A stretch of 64,000 nt of DNA from Acidobacteriota bacterium. Its GTDB lineage: Bacteria > Acidobacteriota > Terriglobia > Terriglobales > Acidobacteriaceae. Shown here one piece after another: positions 17,601 to 27,900 of the stretch. A model generated the notes under the pieces. It had not been told where the DNA came from and made no database searches. It saw nothing but the letters and a program-made list of their open reading frames with translations. Where the stretch lies: positions 91,236 through 155,235 of the forward strand of contig JAJXZL010000022.1 in assembly GCA_021780075.1 (NCBI GenBank), in the 5' to 3' direction. The first letter of the stretch is position 1. Every line of letters starts with the position of its first letter. The position numbers were made by a program, and so were the translations under genes.

Positions 17601-20138
17601 TCAGCCCCTGTCGCGGACCACGGACACCGCAGGCCGCAACTCCGCCTGCTTCGTCGTAATCGACAGCTTGGCCGGAGTCAGCTCGGGTCCATCCCAGCCT
17701 TCCTTCACTGCTTCAATACGGATCTCGCCGGGCCTCATCGTAGACTGCACAATCACTTGCGCCAAGCCGTTGAAGAACGACCGCCTGGGTTCCTTGTCGC
17801 TCTCCTGGCAATTGGGATCGCCATTGCCGACGCCGATGAGTGCGCCCTCGCCCGACACCTTGAACGCAATGAGATTGTCGGCCGTCGGCACCGCGCGGCC
17901 TTCCTTGTCGAGCGCCTCCACGGTCAGCACAGTCACATCCTCCCCATCCGCATTGATCTCGGTGCGGTCTGCGGTCAGGCGAATCGCCACGGCCGGCCCT
18001 GTCGTCTCGCGCTTATCCGTCAACACAACCTTGCCGCGCCTGCTGCCGCGCGCCTCAATTGCGCCTGCAGCGTACTTGACCTTCCACTCCGCGTGGCCCA
18101 GATGCGGAACCTTCTTGCTGCCCAGGCTCTTCCCGTTGAGGAACAACTCCACCTCCTCGAGATTCGAATAGACCCACACGGCAATCTCGTCGCCTTCCCT
18201 GCCCTCGAAATTCCAGTGCGGAAAAACATGCAGCACCGGCTCCTTGCCCCACCACGCCTTGTAGTAATAGAACGTGTCCTTCGGAAAACCGCACATGTCC
18301 ACAATGCCGAATTGCGAATTTATCGAAGGCCAGCCGTAGGGCGTCGGCTCGCCGCGATAGTCGAAGCCCGTCCATGCAAAGCCGCCCGACTCCCATTCGC
18401 GTGTGCCGTAGAATTGCCACCACGCCTCAGCGGTTTCGCCCCAGGGAACAGCGACGTTATAGGCATTCACGGTGTTGCGCAGCTTGTCAGTGGAGTACAC
18501 GCCGCGCGTTGCGATCGCGCTGGAAGTCTCCGAGCCGTACAGCGCTTTCTTCGGATTCTTCTTGTGATAGTCGTCCGGGAACTTCAGGTTGTAGTTGAAG
18601 CCGATCACGTCGAGCGTCAGCGAAACGCCCGTTTCATTGTTTCCATTCACCGCGGCCGAGACCACACGCGTCGGGTCCAGTTCATGGCACTTCTGCACCA
18701 TGGTTGCTCCCACCTTGACGCCCTGCTCGGCTTCTCCCGTCTGCATCTGCCCTTCTTCATTGCCAATGGACCAAATGATGATCGAAGGCGAATTGCGATA
18801 GCGCTTGATCATCGCTTCAAGCTGCGCAAGCCCCTCGGGGTTTGAACTCATCTGGCGTGTCTCGCACATCATCATCATGCCCATGCGGTCGCAAGCCTCT
18901 ACCCACTCCGGCGTAGGCATATTGTGCGAGGTGCGCACCGCGTTGCCGCCCATTGCGCGGAGCACGGCCAGCCGATACCACTGCAGCCGGTCAGGCAGCG
19001 CCGCGCCCACTCCCGCGTGATCCTGATGGTTGCAGGTGCCTTGAATCTTGAGCGGCTTGCCGTTCAGGAAAAATCCCTTGTCCGGGTCAAACACAGCTGT
19101 ACGCACGCCAAAACTCACGCGTTCGGCGTCACGCGCCTTGCCTTCCGACTCGACAGTCACAATCGCCGAATAGAGATTGGGCTCGTCCACCGACCACAGC
19201 TTCGCATCCGCCAGCCTGGCCGTTGCCGTGAATGTGGCCGAGCCATCCTCTGCTATGGATTGCGCGGGCGCCTCGGCCTCGGCAACGATCTCGCCCTCGG
19301 CATCCAGAATCCGCCACGTGACTTTGGCGCTCTCCGCCTGCTTGCCCTCGTTCTGCACAACCGTCGCCAGACTCAACGTGGCGGCTTTGCCGCTCACAGC
19401 TGTGCGCACCGTGCTCTCCCACTTGCCCAGATGCAGCGCATCCGTCTTGGTGAGCCACACGTGGCGATAGATGCCCGCGCCCTCGTAAAACCAGCCGTCG
19501 CCAAAGCTGGCATCCACGCGCACCACAATGTAATTCTTTGCACCGACCGCAAGAAAATCTGTCAGGTCAAAGCCGAAGGGCGCATAGCCGTTATCATTGC
19601 GGCCGATAAAGCATCCATTCACAAACACGACAACACTGCGGAATACGCCATCGAATTCAACTGAAATGCGGCGGCCCTGGTCGCTTGCGGGAATTTCAAA
19701 CTCGCGGCGGTACCAGCCCACGCTGGTCTCGGGATAGCGGCGGCCAATGGGCTTATAGCCGTGCGACTCCTGCACATCGTCATGCACAAATGGCAGTTCG
19801 ACCGCCCAGTCGTGCGGCAGGTTCAGCGTGCGCCACTTCGAGTCGTCAAACTTCGCCTTGGCAAACCTGAAGTCGCCCGTCTTGGCAAAATCGCCCTGAC
19901 CTTTGCCGAAACCAAGATCGCGCGCCGGGTCCACACTGTTGCCAAAAACGAACTTCCAGTCGAAATCAAACAGCAGTTGCTCGCGCGGCGCAACGGCGGC
20001 CAGCGCCTCCGCCGAGGCCATCCCCGGATAATCCGAAAGGAAAGCGGCGGTGCGACCCCAGGCCGAGCGCGCCACCAGTGAAGACGCTGAAAGCGCCAGT
20101 CCGGAACAGAGCAGGTTGCGACGGGAGATGCGAGACAT
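17601..20138 (-). CDS. Tat-exported glycoside hydrolase family 2 (beta-galactosidase-like)
   Basis: 845 aa from the ATG at 20138, which has GAGAGGA upstream and opens a twin-arginine signal (SRISRRNLLCSGLALSASS). The GH2 domains follow in order: sugar-binding (NLPHDWAVELPF; GWYRREFEIP), Ig-like, and the TIM barrel. The barrel has the acid/base region IWSIGNEEG and the nucleophile region LYGSETSSA. A C-terminal Ig-like DUF4982 type tail carries GNGDPNCQE. It likely removes beta-galactosyl or related residues from plant or exopolysaccharide glycans outside the cytoplasm. No transporter or regulator is adjacent, so the substrate is not fixed. Confidence 0.92.
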   Translation of the reverse strand: MSRISRRNLLCSGLALSASSLVARSAWGRTAAFLSDYPGMASAEALAAVAPREQLLFDFDWKFVFGNSVDPARDLGFGKGQGDFAKTGDFRFAKAKFDDSKWRTLNLPHDWAVELPFVHDDVQESHGYKPIGRRYPETSVGWYRREFEIPASDQGRRISVEFDGVFRSVVVFVNGCFIGRNDNGYAPFGFDLTDFLAVGAKNYIVVRVDASFGDGWFYEGAGIYRHVWLTKTDALHLGKWESTVRTAVSGKAATLSLATVVQNEGKQAESAKVTWRILDAEGEIVAEAEAPAQSIAEDGSATFTATARLADAKLWSVDEPNLYSAIVTVESEGKARDAERVSFGVRTAVFDPDKGFFLNGKPLKIQGTCNHQDHAGVGAALPDRLQWYRLAVLRAMGGNAVRTSHNMPTPEWVEACDRMGMMMMCETRQMSSNPEGLAQLEAMIKRYRNSPSIIIWSIGNEEGQMQTGEAEQGVKVGATMVQKCHELDPTRVVSAAVNGNNETGVSLTLDVIGFNYNLKFPDDYHKKNPKKALYGSETSSAIATRGVYSTDKLRNTVNAYNVAVPWGETAEAWWQFYGTREWESGGFAWTGFDYRGEPTPYGWPSINSQFGIVDMCGFPKDTFYYYKAWWGKEPVLHVFPHWNFEGREGDEIAVWVYSNLEEVELFLNGKSLGSKKVPHLGHAEWKVKYAAGAIEARGSRRGKVVLTDKRETTGPAVAIRLTADRTEINADGEDVTVLTVEALDKEGRAVPTADNLIAFKVSGEGALIGVGNGDPNCQESDKEPRRSFFNGLAQVIVQSTMRPGEIRIEAVKEGWDGPELTPAKLSITTKQAELRPAVSVVRDRG

Positions 20139-20346
20139 GGAAGTCCTCTCTCGATGGAATCTTGCGGCGCAGTGCGGCACGGCCCCGGGCTGCAGGCAAA
20201 GCGAAACTATATCGCAGCCGCCGGAGTGCAGTAAACGATTTCATTTCCAGCCCGAAGTTGCCCCGCAGATTCCCCGCCGACCGTTCATACTGCCTGCTGC
20301 CAAAGGCCCGCCTATGTTAAATTCAAGTAGACAATTAGTTCCCTCT

Positions 20347-20436
20347 GGAGAGATGGCCGAGTGGCTGAAGGCGCACGCTTGGAAAGCGTGTTTAGGGGAA
20401 ACTCTAACGTGGGTTCGAATCCCACTCTCTCCGCCA
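20347..20436 (+). tRNA. tRNA-Ser (anticodon GGA), CCA encoded
   Basis: 90-nt cloverleaf. The acceptor stem GGAGAGA pairs with TCTCTCC and is followed by G and an encoded CCA. The anticodon stem CACGC/GCGTG has loop TTGGAAA (GGA at 20381-20383). A long variable arm typical of serine tRNAs is followed by the T arm GTGGG TTCGAAT CCCAC. It reads serine UCC (and UCU) codons. Confidence 0.98.
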
Positions 20437-20880
20437 TCGAGTCTAAATTATTCATATAAAAAGCTTAGTTTCGCTGTCTGGCCCAGTTTCCGGGCCTTTT
20501 CCAATGAAAAGTTCCACGAGATTGATTTCTCTCGACCGAGAAATCAATCTCCGTCTCGGTTCTACGTCCTCCCCATGCTGTGCTCCTGACGGACCGGGCC
20601 GAAAACGAGATTTTCGGCAATGCGTCTCGCCTTCGTCTTACATGTGAGGTCGTCGGCTCTCTGGGAGACGTGAGCGCCTGACGCCCCGCCTATCAGTTTC
20701 TCGAATCCCCTCTTAAGCTTCGCCCTCCTCTAGCGATGCGCCGGAGCAAACCCGGCGCAGACCCCGTTTGTTAGGACTGATCTTGATCGGCCATGGTGCC
20801 CTCCCGGAGGTTTAGGTTCGTGACCTCCCAGGTGCAGTGGGTGAGCTTGCTTCCCGCGGCACTAGGCCCACCCCGCCTCT
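20437..20880. other. Unassigned non-coding stretch with several hairpins
   Basis: 444 bases without a supportable gene between tRNA-Ser and greB. It holds three inverted repeats: a 14-bp perfect one (20518-20551), an 8-bp one TGCGCCGG/CCGGCGCA (20737-20759) and GGAGGT/ACCTCC (20806-20828). None is followed by a clear T-run, so they are not ordinary terminators. A structured RNA or a relic of a mobile element is possible, but I do not recognise either. Confidence 0.5.
20518..20551. repeat. Perfect 14-bp inverted repeat with 6-base loop
   Basis: GAGATTGATTTCTC (20518-20531) and its exact reverse complement (20538-20551) flank TCGACC. It lies 82 bases after tRNA-Ser. There is no T-run on either side, so an RNA hairpin or protein-binding palindrome is as likely as a terminator. 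Confidence 0.85.
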
Positions 20881-21519
20881 TCACGTATTTTGCCGCTTCG
20901 TTTCTTCTTCGTCATGTGAGAGTTGGCGAGATCGCCCCTTTGCCGTGTCTTCCGATCTAGGTGGTTCACGGAACTGTTCCACAGAAATGCGTTCGTAGCG
21001 CACTTCCAGCACGGTCAGGTGCTCTATCCCGCCAGGCGCTTGGAGAATTACGCAATCACCCGCTGCCGACCTCATCAATGCACGTCCCAGAGGTGACACC
21101 CAACTGATGTGGTTACGGCTGAGATCGACTTCGTCGGTGCCTACGATGCTTACCATCCGATCCGCTCCCGCCGCATTGGCATAGCGAACGGTCGCCCCGA
21201 AGTATGCCCTCGTTTTTGCCTGCCCCGTCCTCGGAGCTTCCGGATCCACCACTTCTGCGGCTTCAATTCGCTTCGTGAGAAAGCGAATCCGCCCATCGAT
21301 CTGCCGCAGCCGCCGCTTGCCGTACTGATAATCGGCGTTTTCACTGCGATCACCGTTGCCGGCAGCCCACGCCACCACCTCCGCCACTGCCGGGCGGTCC
21401 CTGGTGAGCAGAAACCGGTGCTCATCTTTGAGGCGCTGCAGCCCGCTCGGCGTTATATAGTTCTTGCCTTGCGTCGCGGGCTCGTTCCCTTGTGGTTTTC
21501 TCGTAAACCCTCTCCGCAT
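20881..21519 (-). CDS. greB: Transcription elongation factor GreB
   Basis: Rescues backtracked RNA polymerase by stimulating transcript cleavage. The N-terminal coiled coil carries the acidic tip signature GDRSENADYQYGKRRLRQIDGRIRFL. The C-terminal FKBP-like domain contains VSIVGTDEVDLSRNHISWVSPLGRALM. The ATG at 21519 (GAGAGG eight bases upstream) gives 212 aa, longer than E. coli GreB (158). It has about 20 extra basic N-terminal residues and a charged C-terminal tail of about 30 residues. It is a lone gene beside the DNA-damage block. Confidence 0.93.
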   Translation of the reverse strand: MRRGFTRKPQGNEPATQGKNYITPSGLQRLKDEHRFLLTRDRPAVAEVVAWAAGNGDRSENADYQYGKRRLRQIDGRIRFLTKRIEAAEVVDPEAPRTGQAKTRAYFGATVRYANAAGADRMVSIVGTDEVDLSRNHISWVSPLGRALMRSAAGDCVILQAPGGIEHLTVLEVRYERISVEQFREPPRSEDTAKGRSRQLSHDEEETKRQNT

Positions 21520-21867
21520 CTCGTTAGTCCTCTCAGCGCGAAACCAGTGGGTGACCCCAATGGATGTGGATGGACGCCGATAGAAAACAATGTAGGTCAT
21601 CCAGATTCATGAAGTTCATCTACGGCCCTGACCCATATTTTCACGTCTTCCGGACTCCGAGCGATCCTAATCCATCATCTCGGACAAGTGCCGCTTAGGC
21701 ATGCTTGGGAGATCAGTACTAACATGTCGGCTAGTCACCAGCGATCTGATCTGTTGACTTCAGGGCAACGCGCGCCTTGAGCTTGCTTGATGTCTGATTG
21801 GGTGGGTATCCGCAAACGGGGTTCAGTTCAGGGATTTGCACAGGTAATGTGAGGGAGACGTGGAAGA
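21520..21867. other. Intergenic, nothing recognised
   Basis: 348 bases between the start of greB and the end of the SRAP gene, both read leftwards. It should contain the greB promoter. I see no coding signal, tRNA, repeat or convincing terminator. Confidence 0.5.
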
Positions 21868-22554
21868 TCATTTTGCAGGCTCCAGCAGATCTGCGTCGTT
21901 GTTGCGGACGTTGCCGACGCGGTCGTCGACAGGCCAGGCGCGCATGCGCTCTGCGGGGTAAGGGCGGAGCAGGTCGATTGGCGGGCGGGCAGGATCGCCG
22001 GGATCGAGCCAGCGGTCATAGTCTTTCGGCTCCAGAATGACCGGCATGCGATTGTGCACCGGCTCCATCAGTTCGTTGGAATCGGTGGTGAGGATCGTGA
22101 AGGTTTCGAGCGGCGGCGTATCGGCTGGCTCCTTGGGCCGCCAGCTCTCCCACAGACCTGCAAAAGCGTAAGGCGCGCCCGAGACCAGTGCAAAGGCGAA
22201 GGGCTGTTTTGTCTTGAGATCCAAGCGCTGCCATTCATAGAAAGCGTCAGCTGGTATCAGGCAGCGGCGGCGCTTCAAAGCCTCGCGGTAGGCGGGCTTG
22301 GAGGCTGCTTCTTCGGCGCGGGCGTTGATCGTGGAGTAGGCGATTTTGGAATCGCGCGACCAGAAGGGCACCAGTCCCCAGCGAAGCAGGGCCATCTCCC
22401 GGCTGCCTGTATCCGGGTTGAGCCGCACAACCGGCTGGGTGCTCTGGGGCGCCACGTTGTAGCTGGGCGCAAACCAGGGCATCTCCTCAAGATCGAGGTC
22501 AAACCATTCCGCTAGAATCTCTTGCGTTGACTTACGGGCAAACCGGCCGCACAT
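21868..22554 (-). CDS. SOS response-associated peptidase (SRAP, YedK/HMCES family)
   Basis: 228 aa. By family knowledge it covalently traps abasic sites in single-stranded DNA through its N-terminal cysteine. The family residues are all present: Cys2 exposed after Met removal (MCGRFA), Asn77 in STINARAE, Glu107 in DAFYEW and His167 in PVHNRMPVIL. It is divergent from imuA-imuB-dnaE2 across 115 bases. This is a classic damage-response pairing and suggests a shared SOS-type control region. Confidence 0.96.
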   Translation of the reverse strand: MCGRFARKSTQEILAEWFDLDLEEMPWFAPSYNVAPQSTQPVVRLNPDTGSREMALLRWGLVPFWSRDSKIAYSTINARAEEAASKPAYREALKRRRCLIPADAFYEWQRLDLKTKQPFAFALVSGAPYAFAGLWESWRPKEPADTPPLETFTILTTDSNELMEPVHNRMPVILEPKDYDRWLDPGDPARPPIDLLRPYPAERMRAWPVDDRVGNVRNNDADLLEPAK

Positions 22555-22622
22555 GGTCTTCTAAGGATAGTCAATCTGCAGAAGAATTTCTCCCTCTGGG
22601 CTTTGACAAAGAGACGGAAGAG

Positions 22623-22651
22623 AGCGAATCTAAAAGCGAACAAAAAGCGAA
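22623..22651. promoter_or_regulatory. Three helically phased AGCGAA direct repeats upstream of imuA
   Basis: AGCGAA occurs at 22623, 22635 and 22646, that is 12 and 11 bases apart, about one DNA turn. The array lies 19 bases upstream of the imuA ATG in the divergent SRAP/imuA intergenic region. It could be an operator for a damage regulator. It matches none of the LexA boxes I know (CTG-N10-CAG, GAAC-N4-GTTC, GTTC-N7-GTTC). The stretch is A-rich, so chance is possible. Confidence 0.35.
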
Positions 22652-22669
22652 TATCGAAAGATTCCTGTC

Positions 22670-23479
22670 ATGTCCACCGCTGCCGTCCTTCGCCTGCAAA
22701 TCGAGCGCTCGCTGGCCGACCGTTTTCCGGCTGCGCTGTCGCCTGCGCCGAAGACTATCCGCGAGGTCGCGGCCACGGGCATTCGAGCGGTGGATGAGCT
22801 GCTGGTTGGCGGGTTGCCGGTAGGTGCCATCAGCGAACTGACTGGGCCTGAGTCCTCGGGGCGGACAAGCCTCGCTCTGGCTTTTGTTGCCAGTCGCATA
22901 GCAGAGGGCCGCGTCTGCGCCTGGGTGGATGGGAACGATTGCTTCGATCCGGAATCAGCCGCTGCCAACGGCGTTTGCCTGAGCCAGCTTCTCTGGGTGC
23001 GTTGCCGCAACGTGGAAGCGAAGCCGAAGCAGCGGGAGCAGCGCTGGGCGCGACTTGACCAGGCGCTGCGTGCAACGGATCTGCTGCTGCAGGCAGGAGG
23101 CTTTGCCGCCATCGTTCTGGATCTGGGCGCGACTGCACCAGAACATGGCAACCGCATTCCGGCTGCAACGTGGTTTCGCTTTCGCCAGGCTGCCGACCGC
23201 GCACGAGGCAGCCTGGTTGTACTGGGGCGCGCGGCGTATGCGCAGTCCAGTGCTGCCGTCGCGCTGGAGTGTTCAGGGCGGCAGGCGAGGTCTGCCGGTG
23301 GAACGGTGCTTAGTGGCCTGGAGTATGAGGTCACCCGTCGTCGGGAACGGTTTTCGTCCTTGCCTCAAGGCATGCGCATGCCGGAGTCACCAACTACAGG
23401 TCTTAGTCGTTGGGGTGGAAAGCCGCCGGTCTCTACCTGGACAGCACTGCCGGCATGGGAAGCAGTGAGGCGCGCGTGA
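22670..23479 (+). CDS. imuA: ImuA, RecA-like protein of the mutagenic repair cassette
   Basis: 269 aa, RecA/SulA-like fold. The P-loop GPESSGRTS (about residues 59-67) aligns with RecA GPESSGKT but has Arg in place of the catalytic Lys. The ETGIR-like segment before it is VAATGIRAVDELLVGGLP. In the ImuA/ImuB/DnaE2 system this subunit supports error-prone translesion synthesis after DNA damage. Its TGA overlaps the imuB GTG start (GTGA at 23476-23479). Confidence 0.92.
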   Translation: MSTAAVLRLQIERSLADRFPAALSPAPKTIREVAATGIRAVDELLVGGLPVGAISELTGPESSGRTSLALAFVASRIAEGRVCAWVDGNDCFDPESAAANGVCLSQLLWVRCRNVEAKPKQREQRWARLDQALRATDLLLQAGGFAAIVLDLGATAPEHGNRIPAATWFRFRQAADRARGSLVVLGRAAYAQSSAAVALECSGRQARSAGGTVLSGLEYEVTRRRERFSSLPQGMRMPESPTTGLSRWGGKPPVSTWTALPAWEAVRRA

Positions 23480-24972
23480 AGAGCGAACTCTATGCATGCG
23501 CGCATGCCGCGGAGTTTCCCGCGCAGGCTCTGCTGCGCCTGCGGCCCGACCTTGCGACGCAGCCTGTCGCTGTACTGGAAGGCCGGGCTCCGGAGGAGAC
23601 GGCCTGCGCGTTGAACTGGAAGGCTCGACAGCAAGGCACGGCGTATGGAATGACGCGCCTCGATGCCGAGAGCATTCCAGGGCTGAGGCTGCTCGCGCGA
23701 TCCGCACAGAGTGAATCGGCAGCCCGCGCGGTCTTCCTCGAGTGTGTCGCACAGTTTTCCCCACGCATTGAAGAAGCAAGCCGGGGAACGGCCTGTGCCT
23801 TTGTGCTGGACATTGATGGAGCGGAGCGGCTCTTCGGTCCGCCTGAGAAGATGGCGCAAAGGCTGCGTGCGGCACTGGCCGCGGCAGGGTTTCGCACTTC
23901 GATTGCAGTAAGCGCAAACTTTCACACTGCGCGGATGAAGGCTGCGCACTCGCGTGGCATCTCGGTGATTCGCGCGGGTGAAGAAGCAGGCGCGCTGGCG
24001 AGCCTTCCCATCAGCGCACTCGTTCTTGACGCTGATCAGGCGGAGACCTTTGCAATCTGGGGTATCCGTACGCTGGGCGAGTTGGCTGCATTGCCCGAGG
24101 CAGAACTGGTTACCAGGCTTGGCGCTGAAGCGCGTGCGTGGAGCGCGCTGGCGCACGGTCGGGCGGCGCATCTTTTCCAGCCTGTCGAGCCTGTGCTTGC
24201 TCTCGAAGAATTCTGTGAGTTCGAGACGCCGGTCGAGCAGATTGATTCGCTGCTGTTCGTCGCAGTGCGGATGATCGACTCGCTGGCCGCCCGTGCGAAT
24301 GGCCGGGCACTGGCGTTGGCCGCACTCACGGCGCGGATGAAGCTTGAAGACGGCAGTTGGCACGAACGAATTATTCGGCCCGCTCTGCCATCGGTAGACC
24401 GCAGGTTCCTGCTGAAGCTCGTGCACATGGAGATCGGCGCACATCCGCCACAAGCTGCCGTTGTCTCGCTCTTGCTCCGAGCGGAAGCCGGACAGGCTAG
24501 CCAGATGCAGCTTGGCCTGTTTGCACCCGAGATGCCAGAGCCATCGAAGCTCAATGTGACACTGGCACGGCTCAAAGCAATCGTGGGAGAGGACCGCGTG
24601 GGTTCGCCGGCGCTCGATGATACCCATCGCGCAGACAGCTTCCGCATGAAAGGCTTCGTCGCAGGCAGCAGCGCGGATGCGCTGAACGGGCTGTCTCAGC
24701 GTGTGGCACTGCGCCGTGTGCGTCCGCCGGAACCACTGAGTGTTGTGCTACGCGCGGCCAGACCCATCGCATTTCGCAACCTTGCTCGGCGCTTCGAGAT
24801 TACCGAGGCGTATGGTCCATGGCGGACGAGTGGATGCTGGTGGTCGATGGATGCCTGGGATGGCGAGGAGTGGGACGTGCTGACCACGGAACACGATGGA
24901 ACGGCGGTAGCTTGCGTATTAACTCACGACCTGCAACGGAACACCTGGAATCTGGAGGCGTTCTATGACTGA
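23476..24972 (+). CDS. imuB: ImuB, catalytically inactive Y-family polymerase scaffold
   Basis: 498 aa from the GTG at 23476, chosen because it overlaps the imuA stop as GTGA; a longer in-frame start at 23410 would run into imuA. The fold is Y-family, but acidic catalytic residues are not evident. The position of the usual Asp motif reads ELYACAHAAEFPAQAL, and the palm motif reads LDIDGAERLFGPP. A beta-clamp-binding element QLGLF lies near residue 340. By family knowledge ImuB links ImuA and DnaE2 to the clamp. It overlaps dnaE2 by 8 bases. Confidence 0.93.
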   Translation: MKSELYACAHAAEFPAQALLRLRPDLATQPVAVLEGRAPEETACALNWKARQQGTAYGMTRLDAESIPGLRLLARSAQSESAARAVFLECVAQFSPRIEEASRGTACAFVLDIDGAERLFGPPEKMAQRLRAALAAAGFRTSIAVSANFHTARMKAAHSRGISVIRAGEEAGALASLPISALVLDADQAETFAIWGIRTLGELAALPEAELVTRLGAEARAWSALAHGRAAHLFQPVEPVLALEEFCEFETPVEQIDSLLFVAVRMIDSLAARANGRALALAALTARMKLEDGSWHERIIRPALPSVDRRFLLKLVHMEIGAHPPQAAVVSLLLRAEAGQASQMQLGLFAPEMPEPSKLNVTLARLKAIVGEDRVGSPALDDTHRADSFRMKGFVAGSSADALNGLSQRVALRRVRPPEPLSVVLRAARPIAFRNLARRFEITEAYGPWRTSGCWWSMDAWDGEEWDVLTTEHDGTAVACVLTHDLQRNTWNLEAFYD

Positions 24973-27900
24973 CCGCCGCTCACAGATGCCCAACATGCGA
25001 TCGCCAGGTACGCCAGTGTGCCATCCGAACGACGAATACCAACCGCCGATTCTGCAGAGATTCACGAGCAATTCGGTTTCTGGCAGCGGCGACTACGTCG
25101 AACTGCACGCAACGAGCGCCTTCAGCTTTCTGGCTGGCGCGTCGCAGCCGGAAGCACTCATCGAGCAGGCAGCAACACTTGGCATGCCAGCAATCGGACT
25201 GGCGGACCGCAATGGACTGTATGGCGCTGCACGCTTTCACACTGAGGCGAAGCGGCGCGGCGTCAAGGCGCACATCGGCGCAGAGATTGCCATTGCATCG
25301 TTCGGCAACCGGCTGACACCGCCAGCATGGCTGCCGCATCAGTTCGGAGAGGAGCCTGCGCGCATTACCTTACTCTGCGCGTCGCAGACCGGCTATCAGA
25401 ATCTCTGCCAGCTCATCACGCGCTTCAAGATGCGCGAGACGACCAAGGCTGAAGGTGCAGCCACTCTGGACGATCTGGAAGAGTTTTCAGCAGGGCTGAT
25501 CTGCCTGACAGGCGGCGAGGAGGGACCTCTGGCTGCTGCGCTGGCGCGCGGCGGCGAGAGCGAGACACACAAGGCCCTCGGCAGGCTCGTTTCGATTTAC
25601 GGTCGTGGCAACATCTATCTTGAGCTGCAGCGCCATCACGAGCGCGAGGAAGAATGCCGCAACCAGTCGCTGCTCTCTGCCGCAGCGCAGTTTGGTCTGC
25701 CGGTGATTGCCACCAATGGCGTGCGCTACGCCAGCGATAAGGATAGAGAGCTACTTGATTTGTTTACTGCGGTTCGTCATCACACCACGCTCGATCGTGC
25801 AGGACGTCTGCTTGCAACGAACTCCATGCGGCATCTGCGCACGCCGCGCGAGATGGCCGCTCTCTTCCGCGATATCCCAGAAGCCATTGCCAACACGCGC
25901 ATCGTAAGCGATCGGCTCGGTTTCACGCTCGACAAGCTGGGCTACGAATTCCCGCTGTATCCCGTATCTCAAGGCGAGACCATGGACAGCTTTCTTGCCA
26001 GGCGCGCCGAGGAAGGAGTGCAGAAGCGCTACGGATCGCCAGCCAGGCGGCATCTGCTCACGAAGGCTCGCACGCAAGTAGCGCATGAGCTTGCCCTGAT
26101 TGCAAAGCTTGGCTTTGCCGGCTACTTCCTCATCGTCTGGGATCTGATCCGCTTTTGTCAGAGCAAGAGATTTCTAGTGCAGGGGCGCGGTTCGGCGGCG
26201 AACTCCGCCGTCTGTTACGCGCTTGAGATCACGGCCGTCGATCCGGTCGGCATGGAACTGCTCTTCGAGCGGTTCCTGAGCGAGAACCGCGGCGAGTGGC
26301 CCGACATCGACCTTGATCTCGCCTCAGGCGACGAGCGCGAGCAGGTTATCCAGTATCTCTACGAGCGCTACGGCGCGCTCGGTGCGGCCATGACCGCCAA
26401 CGTCATCACCTATCGCAGTCGCTCTGCAGCACGCGAGGTGGGCAAGGCGCTGGGCTTTGAAGAGGAGCAGACTGCACGACTCTCCGGTCTTGTCGGGCAC
26501 TGGGAGTGGCGCGGCCCCAACGACACGCTGAACCACCACTTTCAGCAAGCAGGCTTCGATATCCGGCATCCACGCATCGCCCGCTACCTGGATCTTTGCC
26601 TTCGCCTCAAGGATCTGCCGCGGCATCTCGGCCAGCACTCCGGTGGCATGGTTATCTGCGCCGGCCTTCTGAATCGCGTCGTCCCTATCGAGCGCGCATC
26701 GATGCCCGGCCGCACTGTGATTCAGTGGGACAAGGAGGACTGCGCCAACATGGGGCTCATCAAGGTGGACCTGCTCGGCCTGGGCATGATGGCCGTGCTC
26801 AAGGACGCGATCGAGATGATTCCGAGCCACTATGGCAAGCAGGTGGATCTGGCTACACTACCCGAAGATCCTCTTGTCTACGAGACTCTGCGCAAGGCTG
26901 ATACGGTTGGCATGTTCCAGGTGGAGAGCCGCGCGCAGATGGCGTCGATTCCGCACAACGCGCCTGTGCGCTTCTACGACCTTGTTGTGCAGGTGGCGAT
27001 CATTCGTCCCGGCCCGATTGTGGGCAAGATGATGCATCCTTACATGAGGCGCCGCCAGGGCAAGGAAGAAGTGACATATCCGCATCCTCTGCTGGAGCCG
27101 GCGCTGAAACGCACATTGGGTGTGCCGCTCTTTCAGGAGCAACTGCTGCGCATGGCCATGACTGTGGCCAGCTTCTCCGGCGCCGAGGCCGAGGAGCTTC
27201 GCCGTGCGGTCGGAATGCGCCGGTCCATGCAGCGCATGAAAGACCTCGAAGGCCGCCTGCGCGCGGGCATGACGCGCAACGGCATCGACGCCGAGGCACA
27301 GAACAACATCGTGCAGGGCATCAGTTCCTTCGCCATGTATGGTTTTCCAGAGTCGCACGCCGCGAGCTTCGCGCTCATCGCCTACGCCTCGGCTTATCTC
27401 AAAGTGCACTATCTCGCTGCGTTCACCTGCGGTCTGCTCAACAACCAGCCCATGGGCTTCTACTCGCCCGCCGTGCTCATCAAGGACGCCCAGCGGCACG
27501 GCCTGCAGGTGCGTCCGATCGACGTGCAGCGCTCCGGCTGGCCATGCACGCTGGAGCCGGAGGCTGATGGCTCGTTCTCACTGCGCATCGGCATGAACTA
27601 TGCAAAGGGGTTGCGGCAATCCTCCGCGGAGGCATTGCTGGAAGCTCGTGCTGTAGCTGGAGCCTTCAGTTCTGTCGACGAACTGGCTCTACGCGTGCCC
27701 GAGATCAGCCGCAAGGAACTGGTTACTCTGGCACGTATCGGTGCGCTCAATGCGCTCGAGCGTGTCGAGCATCGCCGCGATGCTCTGTGGCAGGTGGAGC
27801 AGGCGGGACGGCCCGTGGGTCCGCTGCTGCGCGGTGCTCATTCTGCGTCGGGCTCATCTTTCAATCAAGTTCTGCTACGGCAGATGACCACCGATGAACG

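Noticed and set aside
23365..24627. 420-aa open frame antisense to imuB
   Set aside because: imuB is supported by both overlaps (GTGA with imuA, 8 bases with dnaE2) and by family motifs; the antisense frame has no recognisable domain.
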